64,000 nt of DNA from Streptomyces sp. FIT100 (lineage in GTDB: Bacteria; Actinomycetota; Actinomycetes; Streptomycetales; Streptomycetaceae). This document shows positions 50,862 to 61,756 of the stretch, piece by piece. The translations under genes were made by a program, and so were the position numbers. The notes under the pieces are model-generated. The model was not told the DNA's origin, searched no databases, and saw nothing but the letters and a program-made list of their open reading frames with translations. Within the stretch, counting starts at the first letter, position 1. Every line of letters starts with the position of its first letter. The stretch lies in contig NZ_CP075715.1 in NCBI RefSeq assembly GCF_024584805.1, positions 124,001 to 188,000 of the forward strand. The letters run 5' to 3'.

Positions 50862-53139
50862 AGGCCGCGGCCCGGAAGCCGCGCAGCCGCAGGCTGTTGG
50901 CCACCACGAAGACCGAACTGAAGGCCATCGCCGCGCCCGCGATCATGGGGTTGAGCAGACCGGCGGCGGCCAGCGGCAGTGCGGCGACGTTGTAGGCGAA
51001 GGCCCAGAACAGATTGGACCTGATCGTGCCGAGGGTCCTGCGGGAGAGCCGGATCGCGTCGGCCGCGACCCGCAGGTCGCCGCGGACCAGGGTCACGTCG
51101 CCCGCCTCGATCGCCGCGTCGGTGCCGGTGCCCATGGCCAGCCCCAGGTCGGCCTGGGCGAGGGCCGCGGCGTCGTTCACGCCGTCCCCGACCATCGCGA
51201 CCCGGCGGCCCTGTGCCTGAAGGCGCTTGACGACGGCGACCTTGTCCTCGGGCATGACCTCGGCGATCACCTCGTCGATACCGGCCTCCGCGGCGACCGC
51301 CCGGGCGACCGTCTCGTTGTCGCCCGTCAGCAGGATCGGGGAGAGTCCGAGGGCACGCAGCCTCCGGATCGCCTCGGGGCTGGTGTCCTTGACCGCGTCG
51401 GCCACGACGAGGACCGCCCGCGCCGCGCCGTCCCAGGCGACGGTGATCGCGGTCCGCCCGGCCTCCTCGGCCGCGGCCCTGGCCCGCTCCAGCTCCTCTG
51501 GCAGCTCCGCCCCCGACTCGTCCACCAGCCTGACGCGGCCGACGACGACCTCGTGTCCGTCGACGACGCCCCTGACCCCGAGCCCGGCCAGGCCGGTGAA
51601 CTCCTCCGGGACGGGCAGCGGCCCGACGCGCTCTGCGGCACCGGCGGCGACGGCCCGCGCGACGGGGTGCTCGGACATGTGCTCCAGGGCTCCGGCCAGC
51701 CGCAGGACCTCGCGCTCATCGGCCGACGCCGCGGTGTGCACCTCCAGCAGGGTCATCCTCCCGGTGGTCACGGTGCCGGTCTTGTCGAGCACCACGGTGT
51801 CGACCGTCCGGGTGGTCTCCAGCGCTTCAGGGCCCTTGATGAGGATGCCGAGCCGGGCACCGCGGCCGGTACCGACCATGAGCGCCATGGGGGTGGCAAG
51901 ACCGAGGGCGCAGGGGCAGGCGATGATCAGTACGGCGACGGCGGCCGTGAACGCGGCCGGGAGGGGTGATCCGCCCGCGAGCCAGACGCCGAGCGTGCCG
52001 AGCGCGAGCGCGATGACGGCGGGGACGAAGACCGCGGAGATCCGGTCGGCCAGCCGCTGGGCGGCGGCCTTTCCGTTCTGGGCGTCCTCGACCAGCTTCG
52101 CCATCCTGGCCAGCTGGGTGCCGGCGCCGACGCGGGTGGCCTCGACGACGAGTCGGCCGCCCGCGTTGAGCGTCGCACCGGTGACCGTGTCGCCTACCGC
52201 GACCTCGACGGGCACGGACTCGCCGGTCAGCATGGACGCGTCCACCGCCGATGCGCCCTCGACGACGACGCCGTCGGTGGCGATCTTCTCCCCCGGACGG
52301 ACCAGGAAGAGGTCGCCCGCCTTGAGCTCGGCCACGGGCACCGGGTGCTCCCTGCCGTCGCGCAGCAGGGTCACGTCCTTCGCGCCGAGTTCGAGCAGGG
52401 CCCGCAGCGCGGCGCCCGCCCTGCGCTTGGACCGGGCCTCGAAGTACCGGCCGGCGAGGATGAAGGCGGTGACTCCGGCGGCGGTCTCCAGGTAGATGTT
52501 CTCGCCGCCGTCGCCGCGGGCGACGGTCAGCTCGAAGGCATGGGTCATGCCCGGCATCCCGGCGTGGCCGAAGAACAGCGCCCACAGCGACCACAGGAAC
52601 GCGGCCGAGACCCCGAGGGAGATCAGCGTGTCCATCGTGGCGGCGCCGTGTCTGGCGTTGACCAGCGCGGCCCGGTGGAAGGGCCAGGCCGCGTAGGTGG
52701 CGACGGGGGCGGCCAGGGTGAGCGAGAGCCACTGCCAGTACGTGAACTGGAGGGCCGGGGCCATGGCCATCGCGACGACCGGCACGGCGAGGGCCACGGC
52801 GGTGATCAGGCGGTGGCGCAGGTCGCGCAGCCCGTCCCCGTCCCCCTCCCCGCCGCCGTCGGACACCGGGGCGCCGCCGGCCTGCGGAACGGAGGCGGGG
52901 GCGGGGACAGGGGCGGGCTCGGTGGCGGTGTACCCCGTCGCCTCGACGGTGGCGATCAGCTCCCGGACGGCTATGCCCTCCCGGTAGCTGACCCGGGCCT
53001 TCTCCGTCGCGTAGTTGACGGTGGCCTCGACCCCGTCGATGCGGTTGAGCTTCCGCTCGATCCGGGCTGCGCAGGAGGCGCAGGTCATGCCGCCGATGGC
53101 GAGCTCGACCTCGCGCGCTTCGGGGACCGTGGTGGTCAT
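50860..53139 (-). CDS. copA: Copper-exporting P1B-type ATPase
   Basis: A 759-aa P-type ATPase. One N-terminal heavy-metal-associated domain has [18 protein letters not shown]. Eight helices follow, with the transmembrane copper site [10 protein letters not shown] and TGES in the actuator ([13 protein letters not shown]). The phosphorylation motif is [10 protein letters not shown], the nucleotide domain has [11 protein letters not shown], and the hinge is [20 protein letters not shown]. It pumps Cu(I) out of the cytosol. The ATG at 53139 starts just before the HMA domain; an upstream in-frame extension crosses the operator. No copZ or csoR gene lies beside it in this window. Confidence 0.96.
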   Translation of the reverse strand: MTTTVPEAREVELAIGGMTCASCAARIERKLNRIDGVEATVNYATEKARVSYREGIAVRELIATVEATGYTATEPAPVPAPASVPQAGGAPVSDGGGEGDGDGLRDLRHRLITAVALAVPVVAMAMAPALQFTYWQWLSLTLAAPVATYAAWPFHRAALVNARHGAATMDTLISLGVSAAFLWSLWALFFGHAGMPGMTHAFELTVARGDGGENIYLETAAGVTAFILAGRYFEARSKRRAGAALRALLELGAKDVTLLRDGREHPVPVAELKAGDLFLVRPGEKIATDGVVVEGASAVDASMLTGESVPVEVAVGDTVTGATLNAGGRLVVEATRVGAGTQLARMAKLVEDAQNGKAAAQRLADRISAVFVPAVIALALGTLGVWLAGGSPLPAAFTAAVAVLIIACPCALGLATPMALMVGTGRGARLGILIKGPEALETTRTVDTVVLDKTGTVTTGRMTLLEVHTAASADEREVLRLAGALEHMSEHPVARAVAAGAAERVGPLPVPEEFTGLAGLGVRGVVDGHEVVVGRVRLVDESGAELPEELERARAAAEEAGRTAITVAWDGAARAVLVVADAVKDTSPEAIRRLRALGLSPILLTGDNETVARAVAAEAGIDEVIAEVMPEDKVAVVKRLQAQGRRVAMVGDGVNDAAALAQADLGLAMGTGTDAAIEAGDVTLVRGDLRVAADAIRLSRRTLGTIRSNLFWAFAYNVAALPLAAAGLLNPMIAGAAMAFSSVFVVANSLRLRGFRAAA

Positions 53140-53185
53140 CGCCGCTCCTCGGGCTGGGGGCTCGGTGCCTTCACACCACCCATGT

Positions 53186-53202
53186 ATACCCCTAGGGGGT
53201 AT
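53186..53202. promoter_or_regulatory. CsoR-type copper operator
   Basis: ATACCCC-TAG-GGGGTAT has 7-bp complementary arms around a 3-bp centre. It lies 47 bp upstream of the copA ATG. This G-tract palindrome is the established recognition sequence of the Cu(I)-sensing repressor CsoR, so copA should be induced by copper. The regulator itself is not encoded nearby. Confidence 0.88.
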
Positions 53203-53294
53203 CACGAAGCAAACATCGGCCACCGCCGCGCAGCACACCGCCCCGCCGGTTCCTCCTCTGCGGGGAGCACCGGCGGGGCGGGCGGGCCGGGAGG

Positions 53295-54935
53295 TCAGTA
53301 GCGCTGGAGCAGCGCCTCCATGGCCGCGGTGAGCGTCGCCTCGGGGTCGCCTGCCCGCCCGGGCGAGCGCCAGGCCACGAACCCGTCCGGACGGACCACC
53401 ACCGCGCCCTCGTCCGTCGTGCCGTGCAGCTCGGCCCAGTCGGCACCCGCTTCGGGGACCAGGTCGGTGTCGCCCCCGTCGCCGATCCGGTAGGCGGCGA
53501 GCCTGATCGAGAGCCGCTCGGCGACGACCGGCGCCGCCGTGTGCCATGCCTTGCCGCCGGCCCCGGTCAGCAGCACGAACGACCGCTCGTACAGGTCCAG
53601 GGTGGACAGCCGGCGCGCCTCGTCGGGCCGGTGCAGCCACATGTGCGGGGCCCGGCTGCCGGGCTCGCCGCGCAGGTCCATCCGATCGGGTACGACGGGC
53701 ATGTCCGGGTCCGCGTCCAGCACGGCACCGCGCGGGTAGCGGTAGCCCATGGCGACGGTGAGCATTCCGCCCTGGCGCCCGCCGAGGACGCCGGGGGCCG
53801 GGGCGTAGCCGGGGTGGCTGTGCTCCGCCGAGCGGGCCGAGGCGCGTGCGCTGGTGGCCGCCGCCACGGGGAGCCGTTCCAGTTCGTACGTCTTGAGCAG
53901 CCCGGGACCGGCGGAGCCGTCCAGGACCAGGGCCAGCTTCCAGGCGAGGTTGTGCGCGTCCTGGATCCCGGTGTTGGATCCGAACGCCCCGGTCGGGGAC
54001 ATCTCATGGGCGGAGTCGCCCGCGAGGAAGACCCGGCCTGCGCCGTACCGCTCCGCGACCCGTTCGGCGGCGTGCCAGGGCGCCTTGCCGGTGATCTCGA
54101 CGTCGATGTCGGGGGCGCCGGTGGCCCTGCGGATGTGGGCGATGCAGCGCTCGTCGGTGAAGTCCTCCAGCGTCTCCCCGCGGTCGGGGTGCCAGGGGGC
54201 GTGGAAGACCCAGCTCTCGACGTTGTCCACGGGCAGCAGGGCGCCGTCCGCCTCGGGGTCGGTCAGATAGCAGACGATGAAGCGCCGGCCGCCGACGACG
54301 TCCGCGAGGCGGCGCGAGCGGAAGGTGATGCTGACGTTGTGGAAGAGCTCGCCGGGGCCCGTCTGGCCGATGCCGAGCTTCTCGCGCACCGGGCTGCGGG
54401 GCCCGTCGGCGGCGACCAGGTAGTCCGCGCGGACCGTGCTGAGCCGGCCGGTCGCCCGGTCCTCGATCACGGCGGTGACGCCCTCCGGGTCCTGCTCGAA
54501 GGACTTGAGCTCGGTGGAGTAGCGCAGATCGCCGCCGAGACTCCTGGCGCAGTCCAGCAGCACCGGCTCCAGGTCGTTCTGGCTGCACACGCACCAGGCG
54601 GTCGGGCTGAAGCGGGAGAGCCCGCCCCCCGGGTCGATCTCCTTGAACAGCCACTCGCCCTGGTCGCCGACGAGCGTGGGCGTCTGCAGGATGCCGTGGT
54701 TGCCTGCGAGCACGGACGAGGCGTCGTGGATGAGCTGTTCGGCGCCGGCGCCCCGGAACAGCTCCATGGTCCGCACGTTGTTGCCGCGTCCGCGCGGATG
54801 TCTCGAGGTGCTCGCGTGACGCTCGACGAGCATGTGCCCGACACCGAGCCGGCCCAGGAACAGCGACGTGGAAAGACCCACCAGGGATCCGCCCACGATG
54901 AGGACCGGTACGCGGTCGTCTGCGTGTTCTTCCAT
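53295..54935 (-). CDS. FAD-dependent polyketide hydroxylase (WhiE ORFVIII type)
   Basis: A 546-aa aromatic-polyketide monooxygenase. The FAD-binding loop is [18 protein letters not shown], the second FAD region is [20 protein letters not shown] followed by [18 protein letters not shown], and the DG motif is [14 protein letters not shown]. The C-terminal thioredoxin-like tail is typical of this group. It is divergent from the minimal PKS set, which is the arrangement of whiE ORFVIII in S. coelicolor, where it tailors the spore pigment. The ATG at 54935 removes an unsupported 58-codon extension into the divergent promoter region. Confidence 0.93.
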   Translation of the reverse strand: MEEHADDRVPVLIVGGSLVGLSTSLFLGRLGVGHMLVERHASTSRHPRGRGNNVRTMELFRGAGAEQLIHDASSVLAGNHGILQTPTLVGDQGEWLFKEIDPGGGLSRFSPTAWCVCSQNDLEPVLLDCARSLGGDLRYSTELKSFEQDPEGVTAVIEDRATGRLSTVRADYLVAADGPRSPVREKLGIGQTGPGELFHNVSITFRSRRLADVVGGRRFIVCYLTDPEADGALLPVDNVESWVFHAPWHPDRGETLEDFTDERCIAHIRRATGAPDIDVEITGKAPWHAAERVAERYGAGRVFLAGDSAHEMSPTGAFGSNTGIQDAHNLAWKLALVLDGSAGPGLLKTYELERLPVAAATSARASARSAEHSHPGYAPAPGVLGGRQGGMLTVAMGYRYPRGAVLDADPDMPVVPDRMDLRGEPGSRAPHMWLHRPDEARRLSTLDLYERSFVLLTGAGGKAWHTAAPVVAERLSIRLAAYRIGDGGDTDLVPEAGADWAELHGTTDEGAVVVRPDGFVAWRSPGRAGDPEATLTAAMEALLQRY

Positions 54936-55197
54936 CAGTAGCTCCAGATCCAGCCGCCGGTAGGGGGAATGGAGTTTCCATGCCCTGGCGGGAGGGCCTC
55001 GATCGCCCCCTTCACCCGCTTGGTTCACACATCTCGCGCCACCCGTGGTACCGGCACAGGATCGAAGCCGGACCCCGCCATCGCGGCAGCGGTGAACGGC
55101 AGTCCGCACCTGTCGGATCTCTCATCCGGAATACCGGAGACCGGCTCCGTGCCACAGGAGTGGCACGGCTTCACTGTCTCGAAGGAGATGCGTGGAA
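54936..55197. promoter_or_regulatory. Divergent whiE promoter region
   Basis: A 262-bp gap between the hydroxylase (minus) and ORFI (plus). It contains tccgg-aata-ccgga at 55125-55138 and ccgtgcca-caggag-tggcacgg at 55147-55168, both perfect inverted repeats, and atgga-gtt-tccat near the hydroxylase start. In S. coelicolor the divergent whiE promoters are developmentally regulated, one by SigF (established knowledge). I could not assign -10/-35 boxes here with confidence. Confidence 0.6.
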
Positions 55198-56319
55198 ATG
55201 ACTACGCTGTCCGAACGTATATCTCAGTCGGCCTTCGACGGCTCCAGGCTGCGGGTCGTACTCCTGCTGGACCTTCACGACGGCGCCCAGCAGCGCTTTC
55301 TCCAGGCGTACGAGCACATGCGCAACCAGGTGGCGTCGGTTCCCGGCCACATCAGCGACCAGCTGTGCCAGTCGATCGAGAACCCCTCGCAGTGGCTGAT
55401 CACCAGCGAGTGGGAGAGCGCTCCGCCGTTCCTCGACTGGGTGAACAGCGAGGAGCACGTGGAGACGGTCCGGCCGCTGCACAACTGCGTACGGGACACC
55501 CGCTCGCTGCGTTTCAGTGTTCTGCGCGAGACGGGCAAGCTGCACACCTCTGCCGAGGCGGCACAGATCGGCGGCGGCCTTCAGCCCTTCCCCCGGGTGG
55601 GCGACGGCGTGGTGCGCCATGCCCTCACCTTCACCGTCAAGCCGGGCAGCGAGGCCGTCGTCGCGGAGATCCTCGCCGGCTACGACTCGCCCGAATCCAA
55701 GGTCGACGAGCACACCCGGCTGCGCCGCACCTCCCTCTTCATGCACGGCAACCGGGTCGTGCGGGCCGTGGAGGTGCAGGGCGACCTGCTCGCGGCGCTG
55801 CGCCATGTCGCCCGGCAGCCCGAGGTCCGGGCCGTCGAGGAGGCCATCAACCCTTATCTGGAGCAGGACCGGGACCTCAACGACCCGGACTCCGCACGGG
55901 TGTTCTTCACCCGGGCGGCGCTCCCGGCGGTGCACCACCTGGCCACCGCCGGCGAGGGGCATCCGGACGTCAAGCGGCACGCGCTGCTCTACCCGGCCAA
56001 GCCGGGCTGCGGCATGGCGCTCGCCCGGCTGCTCGCCCAGCAGGACGAGTCGGCGGCCGACGACCCGTCGGCCTGCGTCGACAGCAGCACGATCTTCCAG
56101 CGGGACGACATCGTCGTGCGCCTGGTCGATGTGCGCGGATCGATCGACTGCGACCCGCTGCTCGCGCTCGGCGCGCACGGCCCCCGCAAGGCGGCCATGC
56201 TCGCGCGGCTGCTCGACGACGACGCGGTCGGCGGCGGTTCGTCGGCGTCTGAGGAGGACATGGCGCTCTTCCTCAAGAAGGCCGACATGCGCCTGATCAC
56301 CGACCGCCGGGCCCGCTGA
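55198..56319 (+). CDS. WhiE ORFI/SchA-CurD-like spore-pigment protein
   Basis: A 373-aa protein of the SchA/CurD-like family found as the first gene of spore-pigment PKS loci. It contains repeated TcmI/DABB-like alpha+beta units: VVLLLDLHDGAQQRFLQAYE (about 15-100), HALTFTVKPGSEAVVAEILA (about 140-230) and HALLYPAKPGCGMALARLLA (about 260-330). This suggests three ferredoxin-like domains that could act as cyclase or binding modules. The exact reaction is unknown. The ATG at 55198 (10 nt after gaaggag) is preferred; a GTG at 55192 is an alternative two codons earlier. Confidence 0.92.
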   Translation: MTTLSERISQSAFDGSRLRVVLLLDLHDGAQQRFLQAYEHMRNQVASVPGHISDQLCQSIENPSQWLITSEWESAPPFLDWVNSEEHVETVRPLHNCVRDTRSLRFSVLRETGKLHTSAEAAQIGGGLQPFPRVGDGVVRHALTFTVKPGSEAVVAEILAGYDSPESKVDEHTRLRRTSLFMHGNRVVRAVEVQGDLLAALRHVARQPEVRAVEEAINPYLEQDRDLNDPDSARVFFTRAALPAVHHLATAGEGHPDVKRHALLYPAKPGCGMALARLLAQQDESAADDPSACVDSSTIFQRDDIVVRLVDVRGSIDCDPLLALGAHGPRKAAMLARLLDDDAVGGGSSASEEDMALFLKKADMRLITDRRAR

Positions 56320-56469
56320 ACCGCGACCTCCGGGCTCTTCAACCGTCCGTCAGGTCCCGAGCGGTGCGGTGTGCACCACCGCCGCACCGCCGGGCCCGCA
56401 CCGCACCCGCACAGCCGGCCCGCACCGCCCGCCGGCACCACGCCACAAGGCCATGTGGAGGAACCAGTC

Positions 56470-56910
56470 ATGACCACACCTCATCGCATCGTCGACCTCA
56501 GCGAGACCCAGCCCAACCGCAGGCGCGGAGGCGATCTGCGCGCCATGCTCACGCCCACCTCCGTGGGCGCCACGAGCGGCTTCATGGGCCTGGCGATCGT
56601 GGAGCCCGGCGACCGCATCGGTGAGCACTACCACCCGTACTCCGAGGAGTTCGTGTACGTCGTCAGCGGCGCGCTCGAAGTGGACCTGGACGACGAGACG
56701 TTCGCGATCCGGCCGGACCAGGGCCTGCTGATCCCGCCGTACGTACGGCACCGGTTCCGCAACGTGGGCAGCACGGAGGCCCGGATGGTCTTCCACCTCG
56801 GCCCGCTGGCACCGCGCCCGGAGCTCGGCCACGTCGACACCGAGGAGACCCCCGCCGAGGAGGCCGCCGGCGAACGCCGGCCGCCCGAACGGACAGGGAC
56901 GCGTTCATGA
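56470..56910 (+). CDS. WhiE ORFII-like cupin protein
   Basis: A 146-aa single-domain cupin of the spore-pigment cluster. Metal-site residues are visible in [20 protein letters not shown] (His-x-His and Glu) and [13 protein letters not shown] (second His motif). It is thought to assist pigment cyclisation or oxidation; the precise step is not established. The start ATG at 56470 has gtggagg upstream. The stop overlaps the KS-alpha start (ATGA). The last 25 residues are Glu/Pro/Arg-rich and probably disordered. Confidence 0.93.
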   Translation: MTTPHRIVDLSETQPNRRRGGDLRAMLTPTSVGATSGFMGLAIVEPGDRIGEHYHPYSEEFVYVVSGALEVDLDDETFAIRPDQGLLIPPYVRHRFRNVGSTEARMVFHLGPLAPRPELGHVDTEETPAEEAAGERRPPERTGTRS

Positions 56911-58175
56911 CCCGGCGGGTAGCGGTCACCGGAGTCGGCATAGTGGCGCCGGGGGGTGTGGGCATACCGGCGTTCTGGGACCTCCTGTCCAGCGGCCGCA
57001 CGGCCACACGCGGCATCACCCTCTTCGATCCGACGGGGTTCCGCTCGCGCATCGCCGCCGAGTGCGACTTCGATCCGGCCGCCCACGGCCTCGGCTCCGA
57101 GGAGATCCAGCGCGCCGACCGGTACGTGCAGTTCGCCATGGTCGCCGCACGGGAGGCGCTGCGGGACGCGGGGCTCGACCCGGAGCAGGAGGACCCCTGG
57201 CGGATCGGGGTGTCCCTGGGCACCGCGGTCGGCGGCACCACCCGGCTGGAGCACGACTACGTCAAGGTCAGCAGTTCGGGCCGGCGCTGGGACGTGGATC
57301 CCAGCGAGGCGGAGCCGCATCTGCACCGGGCCTTCTCGCCCAGCGCCCTCGCCTCCGAGGTCGCCGAGCAGACCGGTGCCCACGGCCCGGTGCAGACCGT
57401 CTCGACGGGCTGCACCTCGGGTCTTGACGCCATCGGGTACGCCTTCCACGCGATAGAGGAGGGCCGGGTCGACGTCTGCATCGCCGGTGCGTCGGACTCC
57501 CCGATATCACCGATCACGGTGGCCTGCTTCGACGCGATCAAGGCGACGTCGCCGAACAACGACGACCCCGCCCACGCCTCCCGCCCCTTCGACGCGAACC
57601 GGGACGGGTTCGTGATGGGCGAGGGCGGAGCCGTCCTCGTGCTGGAGGAGCTGGAACACGCCCGCGCCCGCGGGGCCACCGTGTACTGCGAGATCGGCGG
57701 CTACGCGACCTTCGGGAACGCGTACCACATGACCGGTCTCACCCGTGAGGGCCTGGAGATGGCCCGCGCGATCAACAGCGCGCTCGACCATGCCGGCGTC
57801 GACGGGTCGGACATCGACTACGTCAACGCGCACGGCTCGGGCACCCAGCAGAACGACCGCCACGAGACCGCGGCGGTGAAGGAGTCGCTCGGTTCGCACG
57901 CGTACGAGGTGCCGATGAGTTCCATCAAGTCCATGGTGGGTCACTCGCTCGGCGCCATCGGGGCGATCGAGGTCGTCGCCTGTGTGCTGGCACTCGCCCA
58001 CCAGGTGGTGCCGCCCACGGCGAACTACGAGACCCCCGACCCCGAGTGCGACCTCGACTACGTGCCACGCACGGCGCGCGCCCTCAAGCTGCGCAACGTG
58101 CTCTCGGTCGGCAGCGGATTCGGCGGATTCCAGTCCGCCGTGGTCCTGACCCGGCCAGGAGGGAGGACACCATGA
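56907..58175 (+). CDS. Type II PKS ketosynthase KS-alpha (WhiE ORFIII)
   Basis: A 422-aa condensing enzyme of the minimal type II PKS. The nucleophile is Cys169 in [15 protein letters not shown]. The catalytic histidines are in [15 protein letters not shown] and [20 protein letters not shown]. It opens with [20 protein letters not shown]. It pairs with the adjacent KS-beta to build the polyketide chain on the ACP. It is coupled by ATGA to both neighbours. Confidence 0.97.
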   Translation: MTRRVAVTGVGIVAPGGVGIPAFWDLLSSGRTATRGITLFDPTGFRSRIAAECDFDPAAHGLGSEEIQRADRYVQFAMVAAREALRDAGLDPEQEDPWRIGVSLGTAVGGTTRLEHDYVKVSSSGRRWDVDPSEAEPHLHRAFSPSALASEVAEQTGAHGPVQTVSTGCTSGLDAIGYAFHAIEEGRVDVCIAGASDSPISPITVACFDAIKATSPNNDDPAHASRPFDANRDGFVMGEGGAVLVLEELEHARARGATVYCEIGGYATFGNAYHMTGLTREGLEMARAINSALDHAGVDGSDIDYVNAHGSGTQQNDRHETAAVKESLGSHAYEVPMSSIKSMVGHSLGAIGAIEVVACVLALAHQVVPPTANYETPDPECDLDYVPRTARALKLRNVLSVGSGFGGFQSAVVLTRPGGRTP

Positions 58176-59422
58176 GTCCTCGGCAGGACCGGCGTCCGGT
58201 CGTCACCGGAATCGGCGTCGTCGCCCCCAACGGGATCGGCACCGATGCCTTCTGGAAGTCCACGCGCGAGGGCGCGAGCGTCCTCGGCCACATCACCCGA
58301 GAAGGCTGCGACCACATGCCGGTCCGTGTCGCCGGCGAGGTCCGGGGCTTCGACCCCCAGGCCCTGGTCGAGGAGCGTTACCTCGTCCAGACCGACCGGT
58401 TCACGCACTTCGCGATGGCCGCGGCCGACATGGCGCTGGTCGACGCGGGGATAGCACCCGGCGAATTCGGCGATTCACCGTTCGCGGTGGGAGTGGTCAC
58501 GGCGGCGGGTTCGGGCGGTGGCGAGTTCGGCCAGCGCGAGCTGCAGCGGCTGTGGGGGCAGGGCTCGCGCTATGTGGGCCCGTATCAGTCCATCGCCTGG
58601 TTCTACGCGGCGAGCACCGGCCAGATCTCGATCCGCGGCGGGTTCAAGGGCCCGTGCGGTGTCGTGGCCAGTGACGAGGCGGGCGGTCTGGACGCGCTGG
58701 CGCACGCCGGCCGGGTCATCGGCCGGGGCACCGACGCCGTCGTCATCGGCGCAGCCGAGGCGCCGCTCGCGCCGTACTCGCTCGTCTGCCAGCTCGGCTA
58801 CCGGGAACTCAGCACCATCGACGAACCGGAGCGCGCCTACCGGCCGTTCACCTCGGACGCCTGCGGATTCGTCCCCGCGGAGGGCGGCGCGATGCTGGTC
58901 GTCGAGGACGAGGCCGCGGCCCTGCGCCGCGGTGTCCCGGTGCGGGCCTACGTGGCCGGGCACGCCGCGACGTTCACCGGGGCCTCCCGGTGGGAGCAGT
59001 CCCGCGAGGGGCTGGCCCATGCGATCCGCGGTGCTCTGGCCGAGGCCGGCTGCGCCCCCGAGGAGGTCGACGTCGTCTTCGCGGACGCGCTCGGCATCCC
59101 GGAGGCGGACCGGGCCGAGGCGCTGGCCATCGCCGACGCCCTGGGTCCGCACTGCAAGCGGGTGCCGGTGACGGCCCCCAAGACCGGCACCGGCCGGGCG
59201 TACTGCGGAGCGCCGCTCCTCGACACGGCCGCCGCGGTGCTCGCCCTGCAGGACGGTCTCGTGCCGCCCACGCCCCATGTGTCCGACGTCTGCCACGACC
59301 TTGAGGTCGTGACCGGCCGGGCCCGCCCCGCCGAGCTGCGTACGGCCCTGGTGCTGAGCCGGGGACTGATGGGCTCGAACGCGGCGCTCGTGCTGCGGCA
59401 CGGCGCCGACGCCCCCTGTTGA
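58172..59422 (+). CDS. Type II PKS chain-length factor KS-beta (WhiE ORFIV)
   Basis: A 416-aa KS homologue without the nucleophilic Cys. It forms the heterodimer with KS-alpha, sets chain length and helps prime by malonyl decarboxylation. At the aligned position the sequence reads [18 protein letters not shown], so residue 169 is Glu where the KS-alpha has Cys and most KS-beta proteins have Gln. Other motifs: [20 protein letters not shown] and [20 protein letters not shown]. Start ATG 58172 overlaps the KS-alpha stop. Confidence 0.96.
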   Translation: MSPRQDRRPVVTGIGVVAPNGIGTDAFWKSTREGASVLGHITREGCDHMPVRVAGEVRGFDPQALVEERYLVQTDRFTHFAMAAADMALVDAGIAPGEFGDSPFAVGVVTAAGSGGGEFGQRELQRLWGQGSRYVGPYQSIAWFYAASTGQISIRGGFKGPCGVVASDEAGGLDALAHAGRVIGRGTDAVVIGAAEAPLAPYSLVCQLGYRELSTIDEPERAYRPFTSDACGFVPAEGGAMLVVEDEAAALRRGVPVRAYVAGHAATFTGASRWEQSREGLAHAIRGALAEAGCAPEEVDVVFADALGIPEADRAEALAIADALGPHCKRVPVTAPKTGTGRAYCGAPLLDTAAAVLALQDGLVPPTPHVSDVCHDLEVVTGRARPAELRTALVLSRGLMGSNAALVLRHGADAPC

Positions 59423-59449
59423 GAACGTGCGAGAAGGAGGAACTCCCTC

Positions 59450-60197
<748 letters not shown>

Positions 60198-60225
60198 CCC
60201 GCACCGAGCGAAGGGATTCCCCCCG

Positions 60226-60555
60226 ATGCACCACCAGGCTCTGATCGTCGCCCGCATGGCACCGGGCTCGGCCCCGGACATCGCGAAGGTGTTCGAGGAC
60301 TCGGACCGGGGTGAACTGCCGGGTCTCGTCGGGGTGACCCGGCGCACCCTGTTCCAGTTCGGCGATGTGTACATGCATCTGATCGAGGCGGACCGGCCGC
60401 CGGGACCCGCCGTCGCCAAGGTGGCGGACCACCCGGCGTTCCGGGACGTCAGCGACAAGCTCTCCGCGTACGTGAGCGCGTACGACCCGGCGACGTGGCG
60501 GAGCCCGAAGGACGCCATGGCCCTCGAGTTCTACCGCTGGGAGAGCGGCGCTTAG
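60226..60555 (+). CDS. TcmI-family polyketide cyclase (WhiE ORFVII type)
   Basis: A 109-aa ferredoxin-like (DABB) cyclase. The sequence HHQALIVARMAPGSAPDIAK, TLFQFGDVYMHLIEADRPPG and FYRWESG match the TcmI family, which closes later rings of the aromatic polyketide. It is the last gene of the co-directional pigment operon and is followed by two hairpins. gaaggga lies before the ATG. Confidence 0.95.
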   Translation: MHHQALIVARMAPGSAPDIAKVFEDSDRGELPGLVGVTRRTLFQFGDVYMHLIEADRPPGPAVAKVADHPAFRDVSDKLSAYVSAYDPATWRSPKDAMALEFYRWESGA

Positions 60556-60571
60556 GGTCCCCGCAACGAGT

Positions 60572-60636
60572 CGCCGGCCCCGCGCGGGAAACGCGGAGCC
60601 GGCGAGGGGAAGAACGCCCCCGCCGCAAGGCGGGGG
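60572..60636. terminator. Double hairpin terminator at the end of the pigment operon
   Basis: Stem 1: cgccggccccgcg (60572-60584) with cgcggagccggcg (60592-60604), one mismatch, loop cgggaaa. Stem 2: cccccgcc (60617-60624) with ggcggggg (60629-60636), perfect, closed by a gcaa (GNRA) tetraloop. They follow the cyclase stop by 17 and 61 bp and face the convergent methyltransferase, so they probably work in both directions. Confidence 0.85.
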
Positions 60637-60663
60637 TTCAGGGGGTTTCGGGGGTTTCAGGGG
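60632..60663 (+). other. G-quadruplex-like motif between convergent genes
   Basis: Four G-runs with short loops occur on the plus strand: ggggg (60632-60636), loop ttca; ggggg (60641-60645), loop tttc; ggggg (60650-60654), loop tttca; gggg (60660-60663). This matches the consensus for a stable intramolecular G-quadruplex. It overlaps the second terminator stem and ends at the stop codon of the methyltransferase gene on the other strand. Confidence 0.75.
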
Positions 60664-60665
60664 TT

Positions 60666-61712
60666 TCAGGCGGGGGTGATGCTCTCGAACGCGTGGAGGT
60701 ACGCGTTCACGGGACGGACGTCGCCGACGATGAGACCGGCGTCCGCCATCCTGCTGATCATGCTCTCCTTGGTGTGCTTGGCGCCTCCGACGTTGAGGAG
60801 CAGCAGCAGGTCCATGGCGGTGGTGAACTTCATCGAAGGGGTGTCGTCGACGAGGTTCTCGATGACCACCACCCTGGCCCCCGGACGGGCCGCGCCGATG
60901 ACGTTCCGCAGGGTCCTGCGGGTGCTCTCGTCGTCCCACTCCAGGATGTTCTTGATGATGTAGAGGTCGACGTCGACGGGGATGGCCTCCCGGCAGTCGC
61001 CGGGGAGGACGGTGGTGCGCTCGGCGAGCGGGCCGCCGCCGCGCAGCCTGGGGTCGGCGTTCGCCACCACGCGCGGCAGGTCCAGCAGGGTTCCGCGCAG
61101 ATGGGGGTGCTTCTCCAGCAGGCTTGCCAGGACGTGCCCCTGGCCGCCGCCGATGTCCGCGACCGTCGATACGCCGGTGAGGTCGAGGAGTTCCGCGACG
61201 TCCCGGGCCGACTGCATGCTGGAGGTGGTCATGGCCTGGTTGAAGACGTGCGCCGACTCGTGGGCGTCCTCGTGCAGGTGGTCGAAGAACCCCTTTCCGT
61301 ACAGCCGGTCGAAGACGCTGCTGCCGGAGCGCACCGCCTCGTCGAGGAGCGGCCAGGCGTCCCAGGTCCAGGGCTCGGTGCACCACAGGGAGATGTACTT
61401 CAGGCTGTGCGGGTCGTTCTCGCGCAGCATGCGGGACATGTCGGTGTGGGCGAACCGCCCGTCGGCGGTCTCTTCGAAGATCTCGTAGCAGGACAGGGCG
61501 CGCAGCAGCCGCCGCAGCGCCCGCGGGTCGGTCCGCACCGAGGCCGCCAGTTCCTCCGCGGTGGCGGGGGAGTCCCCCAGCGCGTCGGCGACCCCGAGTC
61601 TTGCGGCGGCGCGCACGGCGGCGGCGCAGGCCGCGCCGAAGACGAGCTCGCGCAGCCGCATGGAGGACGGGGTGCCGGCCTCCTGCGCAGTGGTGGTGTT
61701 CACGGTCGTCAT
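60666..61712 (-). CDS. SAM-dependent O-methyltransferase associated with the pigment locus
   Basis: A 348-aa class I methyltransferase of the TcmN/DmpM (acetylserotonin-type) family. An N-terminal helical dimerisation domain (MRLRELVFGAACAAAVRAAA; LLRALSCYEIFEETADGRFA) precedes the SAM-binding DIGGGQGHVLASLLEKHP and LDLPRVV. The catalytic-like region is YIIKNILEWDDESTRRTLRN. It converges on the cyclase gene and is not one of the eight S. coelicolor whiE ORFs. It could methylate the spore pigment here (inference). ATG 61712 is the best start. Confidence 0.92.
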   Translation of the reverse strand: MTTVNTTTAQEAGTPSSMRLRELVFGAACAAAVRAAARLGVADALGDSPATAEELAASVRTDPRALRRLLRALSCYEIFEETADGRFAHTDMSRMLRENDPHSLKYISLWCTEPWTWDAWPLLDEAVRSGSSVFDRLYGKGFFDHLHEDAHESAHVFNQAMTTSSMQSARDVAELLDLTGVSTVADIGGGQGHVLASLLEKHPHLRGTLLDLPRVVANADPRLRGGGPLAERTTVLPGDCREAIPVDVDLYIIKNILEWDDESTRRTLRNVIGAARPGARVVVIENLVDDTPSMKFTTAMDLLLLLNVGGAKHTKESMISRMADAGLIVGDVRPVNAYLHAFESITPA

Positions 61713-61756
61713 ACCGTCTCGTTTCTCATGAAGGGGCGACGGGCGCGAACGGCCTG

